Positions 34,603 through 44,357 are shown, counted from the first letter of the stretch. The stretch is DNA of 64,000 bases from Embleya scabrispora DSM 41855 (GCF_000372745.1 NZ_KB889708.1:186001-250000), one strand, 5' to 3'. The notes: generated by a model from the sequence alone, not told the origin. Program-made: numbers and translations.

Positions 34603-35325
34603 GTGTTCCCTTCCACCATCACCGACTTCTGGCTGACTCCCTCCCCCACGAGTCGGCTCCTCTACGAGGACGGCGCCTTCAGCGTCACCGCGGACACCGC
34701 CCTGGACGAGGACGAACGGCTCACCATCCTCACCACGACCGACGGGAGGACGCGGGTTCTGCTCACCCCGGCGGTAGCGGAGACGATGCACCTGGACGAC
34801 GGACGGCGGGTCGACGAAACCGGCTTCCGGCAGCGACTGGAAAAGGCCGGCATCCGGCTGCACGGGGCCGACAACCTGTTCTACTTCACCGACGCGGCCC
34901 GGGAGACGTTGCTCGGCGAACCGGACGGCCCTTCGATCCGCCCGCTCACCGAGGACGACAGGCCGGCGTTCGACGTGTTCGAGAAGGCGGCGTCGGAACA
35001 GGATCGCGACGACGCGCAGGTCGAACCGGACCATTGGGCGGTCTACGGGGCGTTCGAGGACGGGCGGCCGGTGTGCGTGGCGAGCATGTACCCCTGGGAC
35101 GACGCGCCGCCGGCCGACCTCGGTGTGTTGACGCTCCCGCCGTATCGGGGCCGGGGCCACGCCCGCCGCCTGGTGCGCGCGATCTCCCGGCACGCCCTCG
35201 CACGGGGTTACCAGCCGCAGTACCGCTGCCAACTCGACAACCACGCCTCGGTCGCGGCGGCCGGATCGGCCGGCCTGACCCGCTTCGGGACATGGGACGT
35301 CGTCTCACCGGACTCCGCCGCGTAG
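34603..35325 (+). CDS. GNAT acetyltransferase
   Basis: 240 residues, GTG 8 nt after AGAAGG. The N-terminal 105 residues form an extra domain (FPSTITDFWLTPSPTSRLLY). The C-terminal GNAT domain follows: IRPLTEDDRPAFDVF, HWAVYGAFEDGRPVCVASMY, the acetyl-CoA loop LTLPPYRGRGHARRLVRAIS and the YRCQLDNHASVAAAGSAGLT end. The substrate is unknown. The reading frame is open further upstream with protein-like sequence, so a longer form starting before 34530 cannot be excluded. Confidence 0.75.
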   Translation: MFPSTITDFWLTPSPTSRLLYEDGAFSVTADTALDEDERLTILTTTDGRTRVLLTPAVAETMHLDDGRRVDETGFRQRLEKAGIRLHGADNLFYFTDAARETLLGEPDGPSIRPLTEDDRPAFDVFEKAASEQDRDDAQVEPDHWAVYGAFEDGRPVCVASMYPWDDAPPADLGVLTLPPYRGRGHARRLVRAISRHALARGYQPQYRCQLDNHASVAAAGSAGLTRFGTWDVVSPDSAA

Positions 35326-35439
35326 ACGTCGCCCACCCGCAAGCGGCGAGCATGACGACCTTGCGCAGCCGGTCCTTGCCCAGGCATTCGGCTGCCTGCT
35401 CCCCTGCGTTGCACCGCGGCCCATCGCCCGACCGGGTGG

Positions 35440-35680
35440 TCGTGCACGTCGCGTGCGTCGAGCGGAATCCGGATACGGCGACGTCGTCCGCTTCGCCACC
35501 ACCAACGCCGCACGGCTCCTCGACCGCAAGGGCCGACATCGGCACCCTCGCGATCGGCGCCCGCGCCGACCTCGTCGTCCTGTTCGCGGACGCCTGCGGG
35601 ACCTCGCCGTCCTGGCCGACCCCGTCCTGCGCATGCCCCCGGTCGTACGGGCCGCAGCCATCGTCCGGGACGGCCGGTGA
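35440..35680 (+). pseudogene. Amidohydrolase C-terminal remnant
   Basis: The end of a metal-dependent amidohydrolase is visible in two alternating frames: YGDVVRFATTNAARLLDRK, then ADIGTLAIGARADLVVLFAD, then LADPVLRMPPVVRAAAIVRD ending GR-stop. At least two frameshifts and the loss of the whole metal-binding barrel make it non-functional. The remaining sequence 35326-35440 holds nothing else. Confidence 0.6.
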
Positions 35681-35712
35681 TCCCCTGACCCGGGTCGGCA
35701 ACACCCGCCGGG

Positions 35713-37104
35713 TCAGCTCACCTTCGGGGTGGCGCGGACGCCGGAGTGCAGGTAGGGGGAGCCGTCGGCGAGTCGGTAGAACGTCACCGGCGTCCAGTCG
35801 CGGAGGCCCGGAAAACGCGTCGCGTACACGTTGCCTTCCACCGGCCGCAATTCGGACTCGATCGCCGACGTCTCCTGCCTGCCCGTGGTGATCCCGTTGG
35901 TGATGGTGGTGCGCATCGTCAGCGCGCCGTCGTGCCCCAGAACCTCCACGCGGACCGCCTCGCGCTCGTACACGCCGAGGTGGTCTTCCGCATCGGCGGG
36001 CAGCGGGCCGCCGGAGGGCTCCAGCGGCGTGGGGACCCTCACGCCGGCGAGGGCCTCGACGATCTCGCCGTACAGGTCGGTGTAAAGGGCCTTGCTGTCA
36101 CCGCCGTTGGTGAGCAGGCACACGGCGAGTCCGGCGTGGGGAAGGACGCGAAGGAACGCGGACTGGCCCAGGGTAGCGCCGTCGTGGCCGTACAGGCGCT
36201 GCCCGTCCCAGCCCATGAGGATCCAACCGAGTCCCCAGGAGTCGCCCAGGGTGTGGCCGTTGGGCAGGTCTATCTGCTTCTCGCGCATCAGCCGGGCGCC
36301 GGCGGTGGACAGGACGCGGGTGCCGTCGGCGGTGACGCCGTCGTTCAGGTGCAGTCGGGCGAAGGTCAGGACTTCGCGGGGGGTCGAGCAGATCAGGCCG
36401 GCCGGGCCGGCGCTGCGGACGATGCCCCATTGCGGGACGACCGTGCGGTCGTCGCCCCTGCCGGTGTGTCCGATCGCGGTGCGAAAGCGCAGCGCGTCCT
36501 CGGGCAGGGTGACGGTGTGGGTGAGGCCGAGCGGTTCGTACAGGCGCTTGCGCATCGCGTCGTCCCACCTCTCGCCGGTGAGCCGTTCGATGATGCGGCC
36601 GATCAGGTTGAAGCCGGAGTTGCAGTACGACATGGTGGCGCCGAGCGGGTGGTTCACGCCTACCTCGGCGAGCCGTTCGGTGTACTTCTCCAGGCAGTCG
36701 TCGCCGCGGCCGGTGTCGACGAAGAAGTCGCCGTCGATGCCGCTCGTGTGGCTCAGCAGGTGCCGCAGCGTGACGCTGCGCGTGAGGTCGTCGTCGATCA
36801 GGCGCAGTTCGGGCAGCACCTTGACGACCGGCTCGTCCAGGCTCAGGACGCCCTCGTCGACCAGGCCCATCGCCACGGTCGCCGTCCACACCTTGGTGAT
36901 CGAGCCGATCTGGAAGAGCGTGTCGGTGGTGGCCTCGATCCTCGCGTCGAGGTTGGCGAACCCGGTGACGGCCTCGGTGACGGTTTCGCCGTGCAGGATG
37001 CCCAGGCTCGCGCCCGGGACGCCGTGCCGGGCGGCCGACTCGTCGAGGAGAACCTGCCAATGGGCGGTGTCGAGGGGGCCGGCAGGGGTGGTCTGATCGG
37101 TCAT
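35713..37104 (-). CDS. Class C beta-lactamase-fold serine hydrolase
   Basis: 463 residues, ATG after AGGAGA. The Ser-x-x-Lys nucleophile is in FQIGSITKVWTA and the Tyr-x-Asn in ATMSYCNSGFNLIGRI. The third motif is probably YGHDGATLGQSAFL (H-x-G). A C-terminal lipocalin-like extension (HLGVYEREAVRVEVLGHDGA) is typical of the esterase/D-aminopeptidase relatives rather than true AmpC. No signal peptide, so it probably acts in the cytoplasm on esters or small peptides. Its neighbour is a peptide ABC transporter read in the same direction 250 nt upstream; they may cooperate. Confidence 0.83.
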   Translation of the reverse strand: MTDQTTPAGPLDTAHWQVLLDESAARHGVPGASLGILHGETVTEAVTGFANLDARIEATTDTLFQIGSITKVWTATVAMGLVDEGVLSLDEPVVKVLPELRLIDDDLTRSVTLRHLLSHTSGIDGDFFVDTGRGDDCLEKYTERLAEVGVNHPLGATMSYCNSGFNLIGRIIERLTGERWDDAMRKRLYEPLGLTHTVTLPEDALRFRTAIGHTGRGDDRTVVPQWGIVRSAGPAGLICSTPREVLTFARLHLNDGVTADGTRVLSTAGARLMREKQIDLPNGHTLGDSWGLGWILMGWDGQRLYGHDGATLGQSAFLRVLPHAGLAVCLLTNGGDSKALYTDLYGEIVEALAGVRVPTPLEPSGGPLPADAEDHLGVYEREAVRVEVLGHDGALTMRTTITNGITTGRQETSAIESELRPVEGNVYATRFPGLRDWTPVTFYRLADGSPYLHSGVRATPKVS

Positions 37105-37357
37105 GCGTATCTCCTGGATGGTTGCGGGTGGTGGCGGGATGCGCGCGGTGGTACCGCGGTCCGCGAGCGCATGGTGGTATGGGTACACACGCGGTCGGTG
37201 TCCGAGCCCATGCGTGATGCGGACCGCGGTGCGCCGTCATCGGGTCGCTGCCGCAGGCCCCGACGACACGGTCGCAACGCCGGGGGCCTGCCGGAAAGTG
37301 GTGGTGGTCCTGGGGGGGTTCATCCTCGCCGTGCTTGACCGGCACGCCCCAAGCCGC

Positions 37358-39244
37358 TCATTCGGTCTCGATCCGCGCCTCGGGCGGCGTGATGACCGGA
37401 TGCCAGCAGGCGACCCGGCGCGCGGCGTCGATCCGCTCCAGCGCCGGCTCGTCCGTGTGGCAGCGGTCCGTCGCCAGTTCGCAGCGCGGCGCGAACGGAC
37501 AGCCGGGAGTGTCCTCGCCGGGCCCCGGCGGGCGGCCGGCGATGGTGACGAGGGGCAGTCCGCGGTCGGTCGTCATGTCGGGCACGGCGCCGATCAGGGC
37601 ACGGGTGTACGGATGCGCGGTGCCGGTGACCAGATCGCCCGTCGGCAGTTCCTCGACCACCCGCCCGGCGTACATCACCATCACGCGCTCGCAGACCTGG
37701 GACACGACGGCGATGTCGTGAGAGATCATCAGCACGGCCGCACCCGACTTCGTGCGCACGTCCCGCAGCAGGGCGAGTACCTGCGCCTGCACCGTCACGT
37801 CGAGCGCGGTGGTGGGTTCGTCGGCGATGACGAGTCTGGGCTCGCCCATCAGGCCCATGGCGATCATCGTGCGCTGCCGCATGCCTCCGGAGAACTCGCT
37901 CGGGCGCATGCCCGACCGGTGCTCGGGGTCGGGGATGCGCACCGCGCGCAGCCGGTCCACGGCCCGTTTCATGGCCTGGGTCCGGTTGTGGCCGAGGTGC
38001 ACCTCGGCGACCTCGGAAAGTTGCCTGCCGATCGTGAGGGCCGGATTGAGCGACGCCATCGGGTCCTGGAACACCATCGAGAGCGATGTGCCGAGCCTGG
38101 CACCGGCCGTCGGGTCGACACCGTCGAAGGTGATCGAGCGCGCGGTGACCCGCGCCGGGTATGGGACCAGGCCCGCGACGGCCAGCGCGGTCAGGCTCTT
38201 GCCGGAGCCCGACTCTCCCACGATGCCGACCGCCTCGCCCGGCGCGACCGACAAGGACACGTCGCGTACCGCCACATGGCCGCCGGGGAAGGTGATGCGT
38301 AGGCGGTCGACCTCGAGGAGCGGGGCGGGGCCGGTCCCGTCGCCGGCTGTGCCGTTCGGGTCGTCCGACGGCGCCGGCACCGTGGCCCGGTGGTCCCGGT
38401 CGGCCGCCGTCCGGAGCCCGCGGCGCCCGCCGGCCTGCGACAGCACCTCGCCCACCAGGTTGAACGCGAGTCCGGTCAGCACGATCGCCACCGCCGGTCC
38501 CACCGCCGACTCCGGGTGCGTGTAGACGCGGTTGAGTTGCTCGTTGAGCAGACGGCCCCAGTCGTAGTCCGGCGGCTGTACGCCCAGGCCGAGGAACGAC
38601 AGGCCGGAGAACGCGAGGAGGATGCCGGCGCCGGCCTGGAAGAGGAACAGCGCGACCGGCTCGGCGATGTTGGGCAGGATGTGCCGCACGATCAGTCGGA
38701 AGCGGCCCACCCCGAGGATGCGCGCCGAGGCGACGTAGTCGGAGCCCGCCACCGACGCCGCGAGGTTTTGGATCAGCCGGGCGAAGGTCGGCACGATGCC
38801 GATGCCGATCGCCAGCACCGCGCCGTGCGTGCCCACGCCGAAGACGATCGCGAGGAACAGCACGAACAGCAGTGTGGGGAACGCGATGAGCAGGTTGACC
38901 AGGGCGGTGACCAGTCGCGCGAGGCGCGGGCCCAGCACGGTCGGCAGGGTGCCGAGCACGAACCCGCCGACACCGCCGATCACGACGGCGCCGAGGGTCA
39001 GTTCGAGGGTCAGGCGGGTCGCCACGATCATCCGCGCGGCGATGTCACGGCCCAAGGCGTCGGTGCCGAACCAGTGCTCGGCGCTGCCGCCCCGGCCGAT
39101 CGCGGTGGTGTCGACGCGGTCGGCGGTGTCCTGCCAGAAGATCGGCCCGATGATCGCGACGACCAGCAGCACGAACACGGCGAACATCGTGACGATGCCG
39201 AGCGGCGTGCGCAGGGTACGGCGCAGGCGTTGGGTGAACGACAT
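37358..39244 (-). CDS. Fused peptide ABC permease and ATPase (DppC-DppD type)
   Basis: 628 residues. Residues 1-290 are a DppC-like permease: HWFGTDALGRDIAARMIVAT, the EAA-like loop ARILGVGRFRLIVRHILPNI and SFLGLGVQPPDYDWGRLLNE. A Gly/Pro/Asp-rich linker (APSDDPNGTAGDGTGPAP) joins it to a DppD-like ATPase. That half has Walker A GESGSGKS, Q-loop VFQDPMASLNPAL, signature SEFSGGMRQRTMIAM, Walker B LVIADEPTTALD and switch SHD. The C-terminus has the Cys pattern of Fe-S-containing oligopeptide ATPases (CPFAPRCELATDRC). The system imports peptides or nickel-like ligands. No second ATPase gene follows. Confidence 0.9.
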   Translation of the reverse strand: MSFTQRLRRTLRTPLGIVTMFAVFVLLVVAIIGPIFWQDTADRVDTTAIGRGGSAEHWFGTDALGRDIAARMIVATRLTLELTLGAVVIGGVGGFVLGTLPTVLGPRLARLVTALVNLLIAFPTLLFVLFLAIVFGVGTHGAVLAIGIGIVPTFARLIQNLAASVAGSDYVASARILGVGRFRLIVRHILPNIAEPVALFLFQAGAGILLAFSGLSFLGLGVQPPDYDWGRLLNEQLNRVYTHPESAVGPAVAIVLTGLAFNLVGEVLSQAGGRRGLRTAADRDHRATVPAPSDDPNGTAGDGTGPAPLLEVDRLRITFPGGHVAVRDVSLSVAPGEAVGIVGESGSGKSLTALAVAGLVPYPARVTARSITFDGVDPTAGARLGTSLSMVFQDPMASLNPALTIGRQLSEVAEVHLGHNRTQAMKRAVDRLRAVRIPDPEHRSGMRPSEFSGGMRQRTMIAMGLMGEPRLVIADEPTTALDVTVQAQVLALLRDVRTKSGAAVLMISHDIAVVSQVCERVMVMYAGRVVEELPTGDLVTGTAHPYTRALIGAVPDMTTDRGLPLVTIAGRPPGPGEDTPGCPFAPRCELATDRCHTDEPALERIDAARRVACWHPVITPPEARIETE

Positions 39245-39246
39245 GG

Positions 39247-40233
39247 TCAGCTCTCCCGGATCGTGGAGTTCGGGTCGGCGATGGCGAGGACGATGTCGAC
39301 CGTGAAGTTGATCAGCAGCGCGAGGGTGCCGTAGACGAGGACGACCCCCTGCACCAGCGGATAGTCCTTCTGGATGATGGCCTGGACCATCGTCATGCCC
39401 AGGCCCGGCCACGCGAAGACGTTCTCCACCAGGACGGTCCCGGTCAGCAGCCCGGCGAGCATCAGTCCGCCGAGGGTGAGCGAGGACGTCAGCAGGTTCG
39501 GCAGCGCGTGCCGCACGTAGAGGATCCGCGTGGGCAGCCGCTTGGCGCGGGCGGTGCGCATGTAGTCCTCGTCGAGCACCCGCAGCGTCTCGACCCGCAC
39601 GATCCGCGACAGCGCGGCCACCGGGCCGATGGCAAGCGCCAGCACCGGCAGCACGTACGATTCGGGCCCGTCCTTCAGCGCCACCGGGAGCCAGCCGAGT
39701 TGGGCTCCGAAGATCGCGGCCAATCCCACCGCGAGCAGGAACTCGGGGAGGACGGCCACCACACTGGTGGCACCGACGAATGCCAGTTCGAGGCGTCGGC
39801 GGCGGCCGTGGCGGGTGAAAACTCCCGCCGCCATGCCGAGCGGAACGGCGACGACGATGGTGGTGACGAACGCGATGGCCGCGATCTGCATGGTCGAGGG
39901 CAGTCGGTCGGAGATGATCTCGGCGACCGGCATCCCGGCACCGATCGACTCGCCCAGGTCACCCTGGAGGAGTCCGGCGACGAAACTCCCGAACTGGTCG
40001 GGCAGGGACCGGTCCAGGCCGAGCGCGTGCTTGCGTGCCTCGACCAGTTCGGGGGAGGCCGAGACGCCGAGCGCGGCGCGTACCGGGTCGCCCGGTACCA
40101 GGTGGATCATCGCGAACGACGCCGTGATCAGCACGGCGAGCGACACCGTCAGACGGCCGAGGCGCCGGAGTGTGAACGTCACCCACGGGTTGGGCCGGGT
40201 ATCGGCGAAGCGGCTCGTCGGTGTGGTTGTCAT
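39247..40233 (-). CDS. Peptide ABC permease (DppB type)
   Basis: 328 residues with six membrane segments. It has the family N-terminus FTLRRLGRLTVSLAVLITAS with HLVPGDPVRAALG, and the EAA loop DEDYMRTARAKRLPTRILYV. Its stop is 2 nt before the permease-ATPase gene, and its start overlaps the stop of a substrate-binding-protein fragment. It pairs with the DppC half of the fusion. Confidence 0.9.
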   Translation of the reverse strand: MTTTPTSRFADTRPNPWVTFTLRRLGRLTVSLAVLITASFAMIHLVPGDPVRAALGVSASPELVEARKHALGLDRSLPDQFGSFVAGLLQGDLGESIGAGMPVAEIISDRLPSTMQIAAIAFVTTIVVAVPLGMAAGVFTRHGRRRRLELAFVGATSVVAVLPEFLLAVGLAAIFGAQLGWLPVALKDGPESYVLPVLALAIGPVAALSRIVRVETLRVLDEDYMRTARAKRLPTRILYVRHALPNLLTSSLTLGGLMLAGLLTGTVLVENVFAWPGLGMTMVQAIIQKDYPLVQGVVLVYGTLALLINFTVDIVLAIADPNSTIRES

Positions 40234-40400
40234 CGGGTCTCTCTCGACCGCGTCGACGTGATGTCGCCGCCGTCCCCGCCGAACGTGACGCTCTTGCCGT
40301 GGTGAGGCAGTGCGCCGTTCGCGGACGGGATCGTGCCGACACGCTTCACGAGCACGAACTCGGCGGCGTTCCGGTCGGCGACGTCCCGCGCCGCGACCTG
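40230..40400 (-). pseudogene. C-terminal fragment of a substrate-binding protein
   Basis: The frame reads VADRNAAEFVLVKRVGTIPS and HHGKSVTFGGDGGD. It aligns with the C-terminus of the intact protein at 41046 (ADWNAAEVALFKRVDVVPF, FGKGVTFRLDRGA). The fragment overlaps the permease start (ATGA), so the ancestral operon had its binding protein directly here. The rest of that gene is gone, and a divergent full-length copy sits 0.8 kb upstream. Confidence 0.6.
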
Positions 40401-40415
40401 GATGGTCCTTGTCAT

Positions 40416-41045
40416 GGGACTCCTTGCAGGAGGTGGACCGCCCTCGGTCGGACATGGCGGCCGAGGAGGGGGTCAGGTGTCATCCCCGGTTTCGAGGGGT
40501 CGTGCGGAGGCCGAAATCCGGATGTGTGGGCCCGATCGGCGCCAACGAGGAAGGGGTACGTCTCGTGGCGACCGTGCTTGTCGTGGACACGTCACCGCCG
40601 TTGGGCGGCACTTTGTGTCTCGACCACCCGAGGCCCGATGGTCGGCCTGGTGGTCGTCGCGTCGCCGGGTCGGCGTCTCGAAGAGTGCGGGTGCCGACGG
40701 GGCCGTGCTCCGGGTCGGTGTGAGCGGTGCGGGAAGGTTGCCACCGGACGACCGGACGCCGAGGACCCGGCGAAGTCGGCGATCCGTGGCCCTGAACCAG
40801 GACGATCCGTGGGGGCTGTGCCGGGCATCGATCCTCGCGGCGGTGTTCCGCCGAGGTGCGGGTACCTCGCCCGGGGCCGGCGTCGGCAGTGCCCCGAACG
40901 CACCATTGTCACGGCGAGTTGCCACGCCGTGGCTTGACGGGTTCTGCACCCGAAAAGACAGGCGGTTCCCGATCCCGGTGCGGTCTCCCCGTGCGGGGAA
41001 CGCGGCGGCACGCGCGAGTGCTTGCCGTTCGACCGGGGCGGATCG
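40416..41045. other. Non-coding stretch between binding-protein copies
   Basis: No supported gene. Long open frames exist on both strands but lack ribosome sites and recognisable motifs. The stretch lies between a binding-protein fragment and a full copy, so it is probably the scar of the rearrangement that duplicated or replaced it. Confidence 0.4.
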
Positions 41046-42653
41046 TCAGTTCTTCCGCAGCGCGGTGGGGACGATGGCCCCTCGGTCGAGGCGGAAGGTG
41101 ACGCCCTTGCCGAACATCGTTACCGGGGTGTCCACGAAGGGCACGACGTCGACGCGCTTGAAGAGGGCGACCTCGGCGGCGTTCCAGTCGGCGCAGCCGG
41201 CCGCGTCCGACTTGACTCGCGCGGCGGCGACCAGGCGCTGGTGGTCGGGATTGTCCGTCCCGCCGAAGTTCATGCCCTGTGGCGGTCGGGGGCCGCTGAA
41301 GAACGGCACCAGTTGGTCGGGCAGGGCCGCGTTGAACGGCGGCCAGGAGACGTCCCAGGCGTCGCCTCCCACGACCGAGGCGAGCGTGGTGCCGGTGAAG
41401 GTGGACGTGGTGACCTTTATGCCGAGCGCCTTCCACTGCTGCACTGTCAACTCCGCGGCGGCGAGGATCTGTTCACCGCCGCTCAGGTAGGTGAACCTGA
41501 TCTCCAGCGTCCTGCCGTCCTTGGTCCAACCGTCGCCGGATTTCGTCCAGCCCGCTGCGGTCAACTCGGCTGCGGCTTGCGCGCGATCGTGTGCCGGCAG
41601 GTTGCCGGTGATGTTGTCGGCAGGGCACATCTTGGGTTCGGCGAGCCCGAGTCCCTTGGATGGCACGCCCTTTCCGCCGGTGGCGACGGTGCCTATCTGA
41701 CCGAGGTCGAGGGCGTGGATCAGGGCCCGCCGGACGTGCTCGTCAGCCGTCGGGTGCCCCGGGGTCTCGGCGAAGAGGAGTTGCCCGAGCAGCAGGTTCA
41801 CGCTTTGCTGCTTCAGGCCGGCACTCTCCAGGCGTTGTCGGTCGGGGCCCAGGACCTGTGCGATGTTGAGCTGACCGGACAGGAGCAGGTTCGCTGCGGT
41901 CGTCTCGCTGGGGACGACCTTGAAGATGACTTTCTCGGGGGACTGGTCGTTGCCGGCGCCGGCCGGGCCCCATGTGTAGCCCTTGCGCTTGACGTACGTG
42001 TAGTGGTCGCCCGGCACGACGTCGGAGAGGATGTACGGGCCGGTGCCGTCCGAGGCGCGAGCGAGCGTGTCCGGCGCCTTCAATCCTTTGGGGCACGCAA
42101 TGGCGACCATCGCGGACATCCGCAGCAACATCGGCGCGGGGTCCCGCGTGGTCACGGTCACTGTACGGGTGGCGTCGTCGGCGGTCGCGGTGGTCGTCCG
42201 GGGCACGGACAGACCCAGCAACGGCGATTGGTTCTTCGGGTCGGCTATGTAGTTGAACTGGTTCGCGACATCGGAGACCCCAAGTGGCGTACCGTCGCCG
42301 CACGTTACACCCTCGCGCAAGCTGAACTCGACCTTGTCGACGCCGTGGACCGTCCAGGATTTCGCCAGTCCGGGGACCACCTGCCCGTCGGCCGCGATGC
42401 TCACGAGGGAGTCGTACGCGAACGCGTTCATCACGCCGGCGGCCGAGTTGGCGGCGGCGAACGGGTTGAGGGTGCCGGGGTCGGATCCCAAGCCGATGGT
42501 CACGGTGCCGGCGGCACCACCGGGGCCGCCGCCCCCGCCGCTGCCACCGCACGCCGCGGCGGTCAGACAGGCCGTGGTGGTCAGCGCCACAATCCTGGAT
42601 GCTGTTCTCATTCTGGACATCAAGTGCACAGGCGTCATTACGGACTTGGCCAT
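41046..42653 (-). CDS. Extracellular solute-binding lipoprotein (family 5)
   Basis: 535 residues from the ATG with AGGAGG at 8 nt. The signal peptide ends in the lipobox-like LTAAACGGSGGGGG, giving a lipid-anchored Cys followed by a Gly linker. Family-5 features: TVTIGLGSDPGTLNPFAAAN, LAKSWTVHGVDKVEFSLREG, NQFNYIADPKNQSP and VRRALIHALDLGQIG. It captures peptides or similar ligands for the DppBC/D-type system downstream. It reads towards that operon but is separated by 0.8 kb. An HTH regulator lies immediately upstream on the same strand. Confidence 0.88.
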   Translation of the reverse strand: MAKSVMTPVHLMSRMRTASRIVALTTTACLTAAACGGSGGGGGPGGAAGTVTIGLGSDPGTLNPFAAANSAAGVMNAFAYDSLVSIAADGQVVPGLAKSWTVHGVDKVEFSLREGVTCGDGTPLGVSDVANQFNYIADPKNQSPLLGLSVPRTTTATADDATRTVTVTTRDPAPMLLRMSAMVAIACPKGLKAPDTLARASDGTGPYILSDVVPGDHYTYVKRKGYTWGPAGAGNDQSPEKVIFKVVPSETTAANLLLSGQLNIAQVLGPDRQRLESAGLKQQSVNLLLGQLLFAETPGHPTADEHVRRALIHALDLGQIGTVATGGKGVPSKGLGLAEPKMCPADNITGNLPAHDRAQAAAELTAAGWTKSGDGWTKDGRTLEIRFTYLSGGEQILAAAELTVQQWKALGIKVTTSTFTGTTLASVVGGDAWDVSWPPFNAALPDQLVPFFSGPRPPQGMNFGGTDNPDHQRLVAAARVKSDAAGCADWNAAEVALFKRVDVVPFVDTPVTMFGKGVTFRLDRGAIVPTALRKN

Positions 42654-42802
42654 CCTGGGGAACCTCCTGAGCGGCCGACGGCAGAACATCGTCGGCGGGG
42701 GGATGGCTGACTTTAGACACCCGAGAGGCAGGTCGTGAATCGTCTGTTCGGACGAAACTGGCGCACTAATGTTGTGCGGGAGGACAAGGGGTCTGCTCCG
42801 GG

Positions 42803-43354
42803 CTATGCGTCCGGCGCCTGCGAGGGCAGTGCTTCTCCGGGGAACAGGGTCAGGCTGAACATGTGTCGCACCCGTTCCGGCGAGGGCTCGTTGCCCGCCC
42901 GGGCCATGATCACGGCGCGCAAATCCTCGATCATTCCCGCGAGTTCGTCCCGGCTGAGCCAGAGCGCGTGCTGGCGGAAACCCACCAGGTCGTGGATGGG
43001 GTCGGCACCCTCGCGATCGAGGTAGGCGTTGAACTCGGCCTGCAAGGTCGCCGCAGCCACCGCGAATGTCCGGCGGTAGTCCTCGGCCGACATCGAGGCG
43101 GCCGTATCGGCGTCGATCACCGTTTTGCCGCGGCACAACACGTACCGGCGTTCGATGGCCCCGCGGACCCGCTCCTCGCTCTCGACCGCGAGGACTTCGC
43201 CGCCGACCAGATGGCCGACGTGCCGGTAGACGGTGGCCTGCGACACGTCCGACAGCAGGGCGCACAACTCCGAGGTGGTGCGCGCCCGTCCGTCGTACAT
43301 GGCATGGACGATGCGCATTCGTACGGGGTGCAGAAACAGGTCGACCGTATCCAT
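42803..43354 (-). CDS. ArsR-like winged-helix regulator with helical C-terminus
   Basis: 183 residues from MDTVDLFLHPVRMRIVHAMY; the frame is open upstream but no better ribosome site is seen. The wHTH is LCALLSDVSQATVYRHVGHL, with the wing GEVLAVESEERVRGAIERRY. A long helical C-terminal domain (AEDYRRTFAVAAATLQAEFN) may bind an effector. It is divergent from the alpha/beta hydrolase at 43416, with the palindrome TCTCA-AAAA-TGAGA between them. Confidence 0.75.
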   Translation of the reverse strand: MDTVDLFLHPVRMRIVHAMYDGRARTTSELCALLSDVSQATVYRHVGHLVGGEVLAVESEERVRGAIERRYVLCRGKTVIDADTAASMSAEDYRRTFAVAAATLQAEFNAYLDREGADPIHDLVGFRQHALWLSRDELAGMIEDLRAVIMARAGNEPSPERVRHMFSLTLFPGEALPSQAPDA

Positions 43355-43383
43355 GGACAGGACAATGCCATCGCCGCTACCTT

Positions 43384-43397
43384 TCTCAAAAATGAGA
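43384..43397. promoter_or_regulatory. Palindrome in the divergent regulator/hydrolase region
   Basis: TCTCA and TGAGA flank AAAA, centred between the ArsR-like gene (start 43354) and the hydrolase (start 43416). A candidate operator for both. Confidence 0.4.
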
Positions 43398-43415
43398 GTA
43401 GTTAGGACGCAGACC

Positions 43416-44357
43416 ATGCCGAACCCATCGCCCGCAATCGGCCCCGACGCCGTGCTCCCCCCTCCCCCGCTGGGGCGCCGGCACGCCGTCGGCGGCCGAC
43501 GGCTGATGCTGCATCGCTCCGGCTCCGGCGGCCCGGCCGTGGTGTTCCTCCCAGGAGGTGGGATGGTCGGTCTGGACTACCTCAACATTCACGACCGGAC
43601 GGCCGAGCTGACCACCAGCGTGCTCTACGACCGCGCAGGCACCGGTTGGAGCGACCGGGCCGAACTGCCGCGCTCCGCCGGCGAGGTCGCGGACGAACTG
43701 CACGGCCTGCTGCGTTCCGCGGACATACCCGCCCCCTACATATTGGTGGGCCATTCCCTGGGCGGGTCCTATGCGCGCATGTTCGCGCAACGCTTCCCCG
43801 CTCAGGTGGCGGGCCTGCTCCTGCTGGATCCCTCCCACGAGGACTTCCTCGCCCGCGTGCCCGAGGAGGTGCGACAACACACGGAGCAAATGCGGCAGCA
43901 GCTGGAGCAGTTGCGGATCGAGGGATTGCCGGACCCGACACCGGAGCAACTGCGACAGGTTCTCGATCAGCTCGCACCGATCTCGGGGGGATGGCCGGAG
44001 TCGGTTCGCCGACCACTCGTCGACTACCACCTCGACGCGTGGCGGACCAGCCTCGACGAGGCATGGAACCTCGACAGCGAGATCGCCGACGAACTGCGGA
44101 GCGGTCCGGGCCTGCCGGATGTGCCGTTGATCGTGCTCACCGCTCTGGCGGAAGAGGAGGCCGAGGCCCGGATGTGGCCCGCCGAGACACGGCAGAAATG
44201 CAGCGACGCCAAGGCCGCGCTGCACGCCGAACTGGCCCGCTCGGTACGAAACGGTGAGCACCGAACCCTCGCCGACGCCGGACACGTCTGGCTCCACGAG
44301 CAACGCGCGGACGCCGTGCTCCGAGCCATCGACGATCTGCTCCGCACGGCGCGATGA
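43416..44357 (+). CDS. Alpha/beta-hydrolase
   Basis: 313 residues. Oxyanion region VVFLPGGGMVGLDYLN; nucleophile elbow ILVGHSLGGSYARMFAQRFP (Ser); the acid is probably in VPLIVLTALAEEEAEARMWP; the catalytic His is in LADAGHVWLHEQRADAVLRA. The cap contains a Glu/Gln-rich helical stretch (VRQHTEQMRQQLEQLRIEGL). The substrate is unknown. Divergent from the ArsR-like regulator, which probably controls it. Confidence 0.82.
   Translation: MPNPSPAIGPDAVLPPPPLGRRHAVGGRRLMLHRSGSGGPAVVFLPGGGMVGLDYLNIHDRTAELTTSVLYDRAGTGWSDRAELPRSAGEVADELHGLLRSADIPAPYILVGHSLGGSYARMFAQRFPAQVAGLLLLDPSHEDFLARVPEEVRQHTEQMRQQLEQLRIEGLPDPTPEQLRQVLDQLAPISGGWPESVRRPLVDYHLDAWRTSLDEAWNLDSEIADELRSGPGLPDVPLIVLTALAEEEAEARMWPAETRQKCSDAKAALHAELARSVRNGEHRTLADAGHVWLHEQRADAVLRAIDDLLRTAR

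Noticed and set aside
41046-43265. 739-codon version of the solute-binding protein
   Set aside because: The extension lies antisense to and upstream of the ArsR-like gene region and precedes the signal peptide. The ATG at 42653 has AGGAGG and leads directly into the lipoprotein signal.
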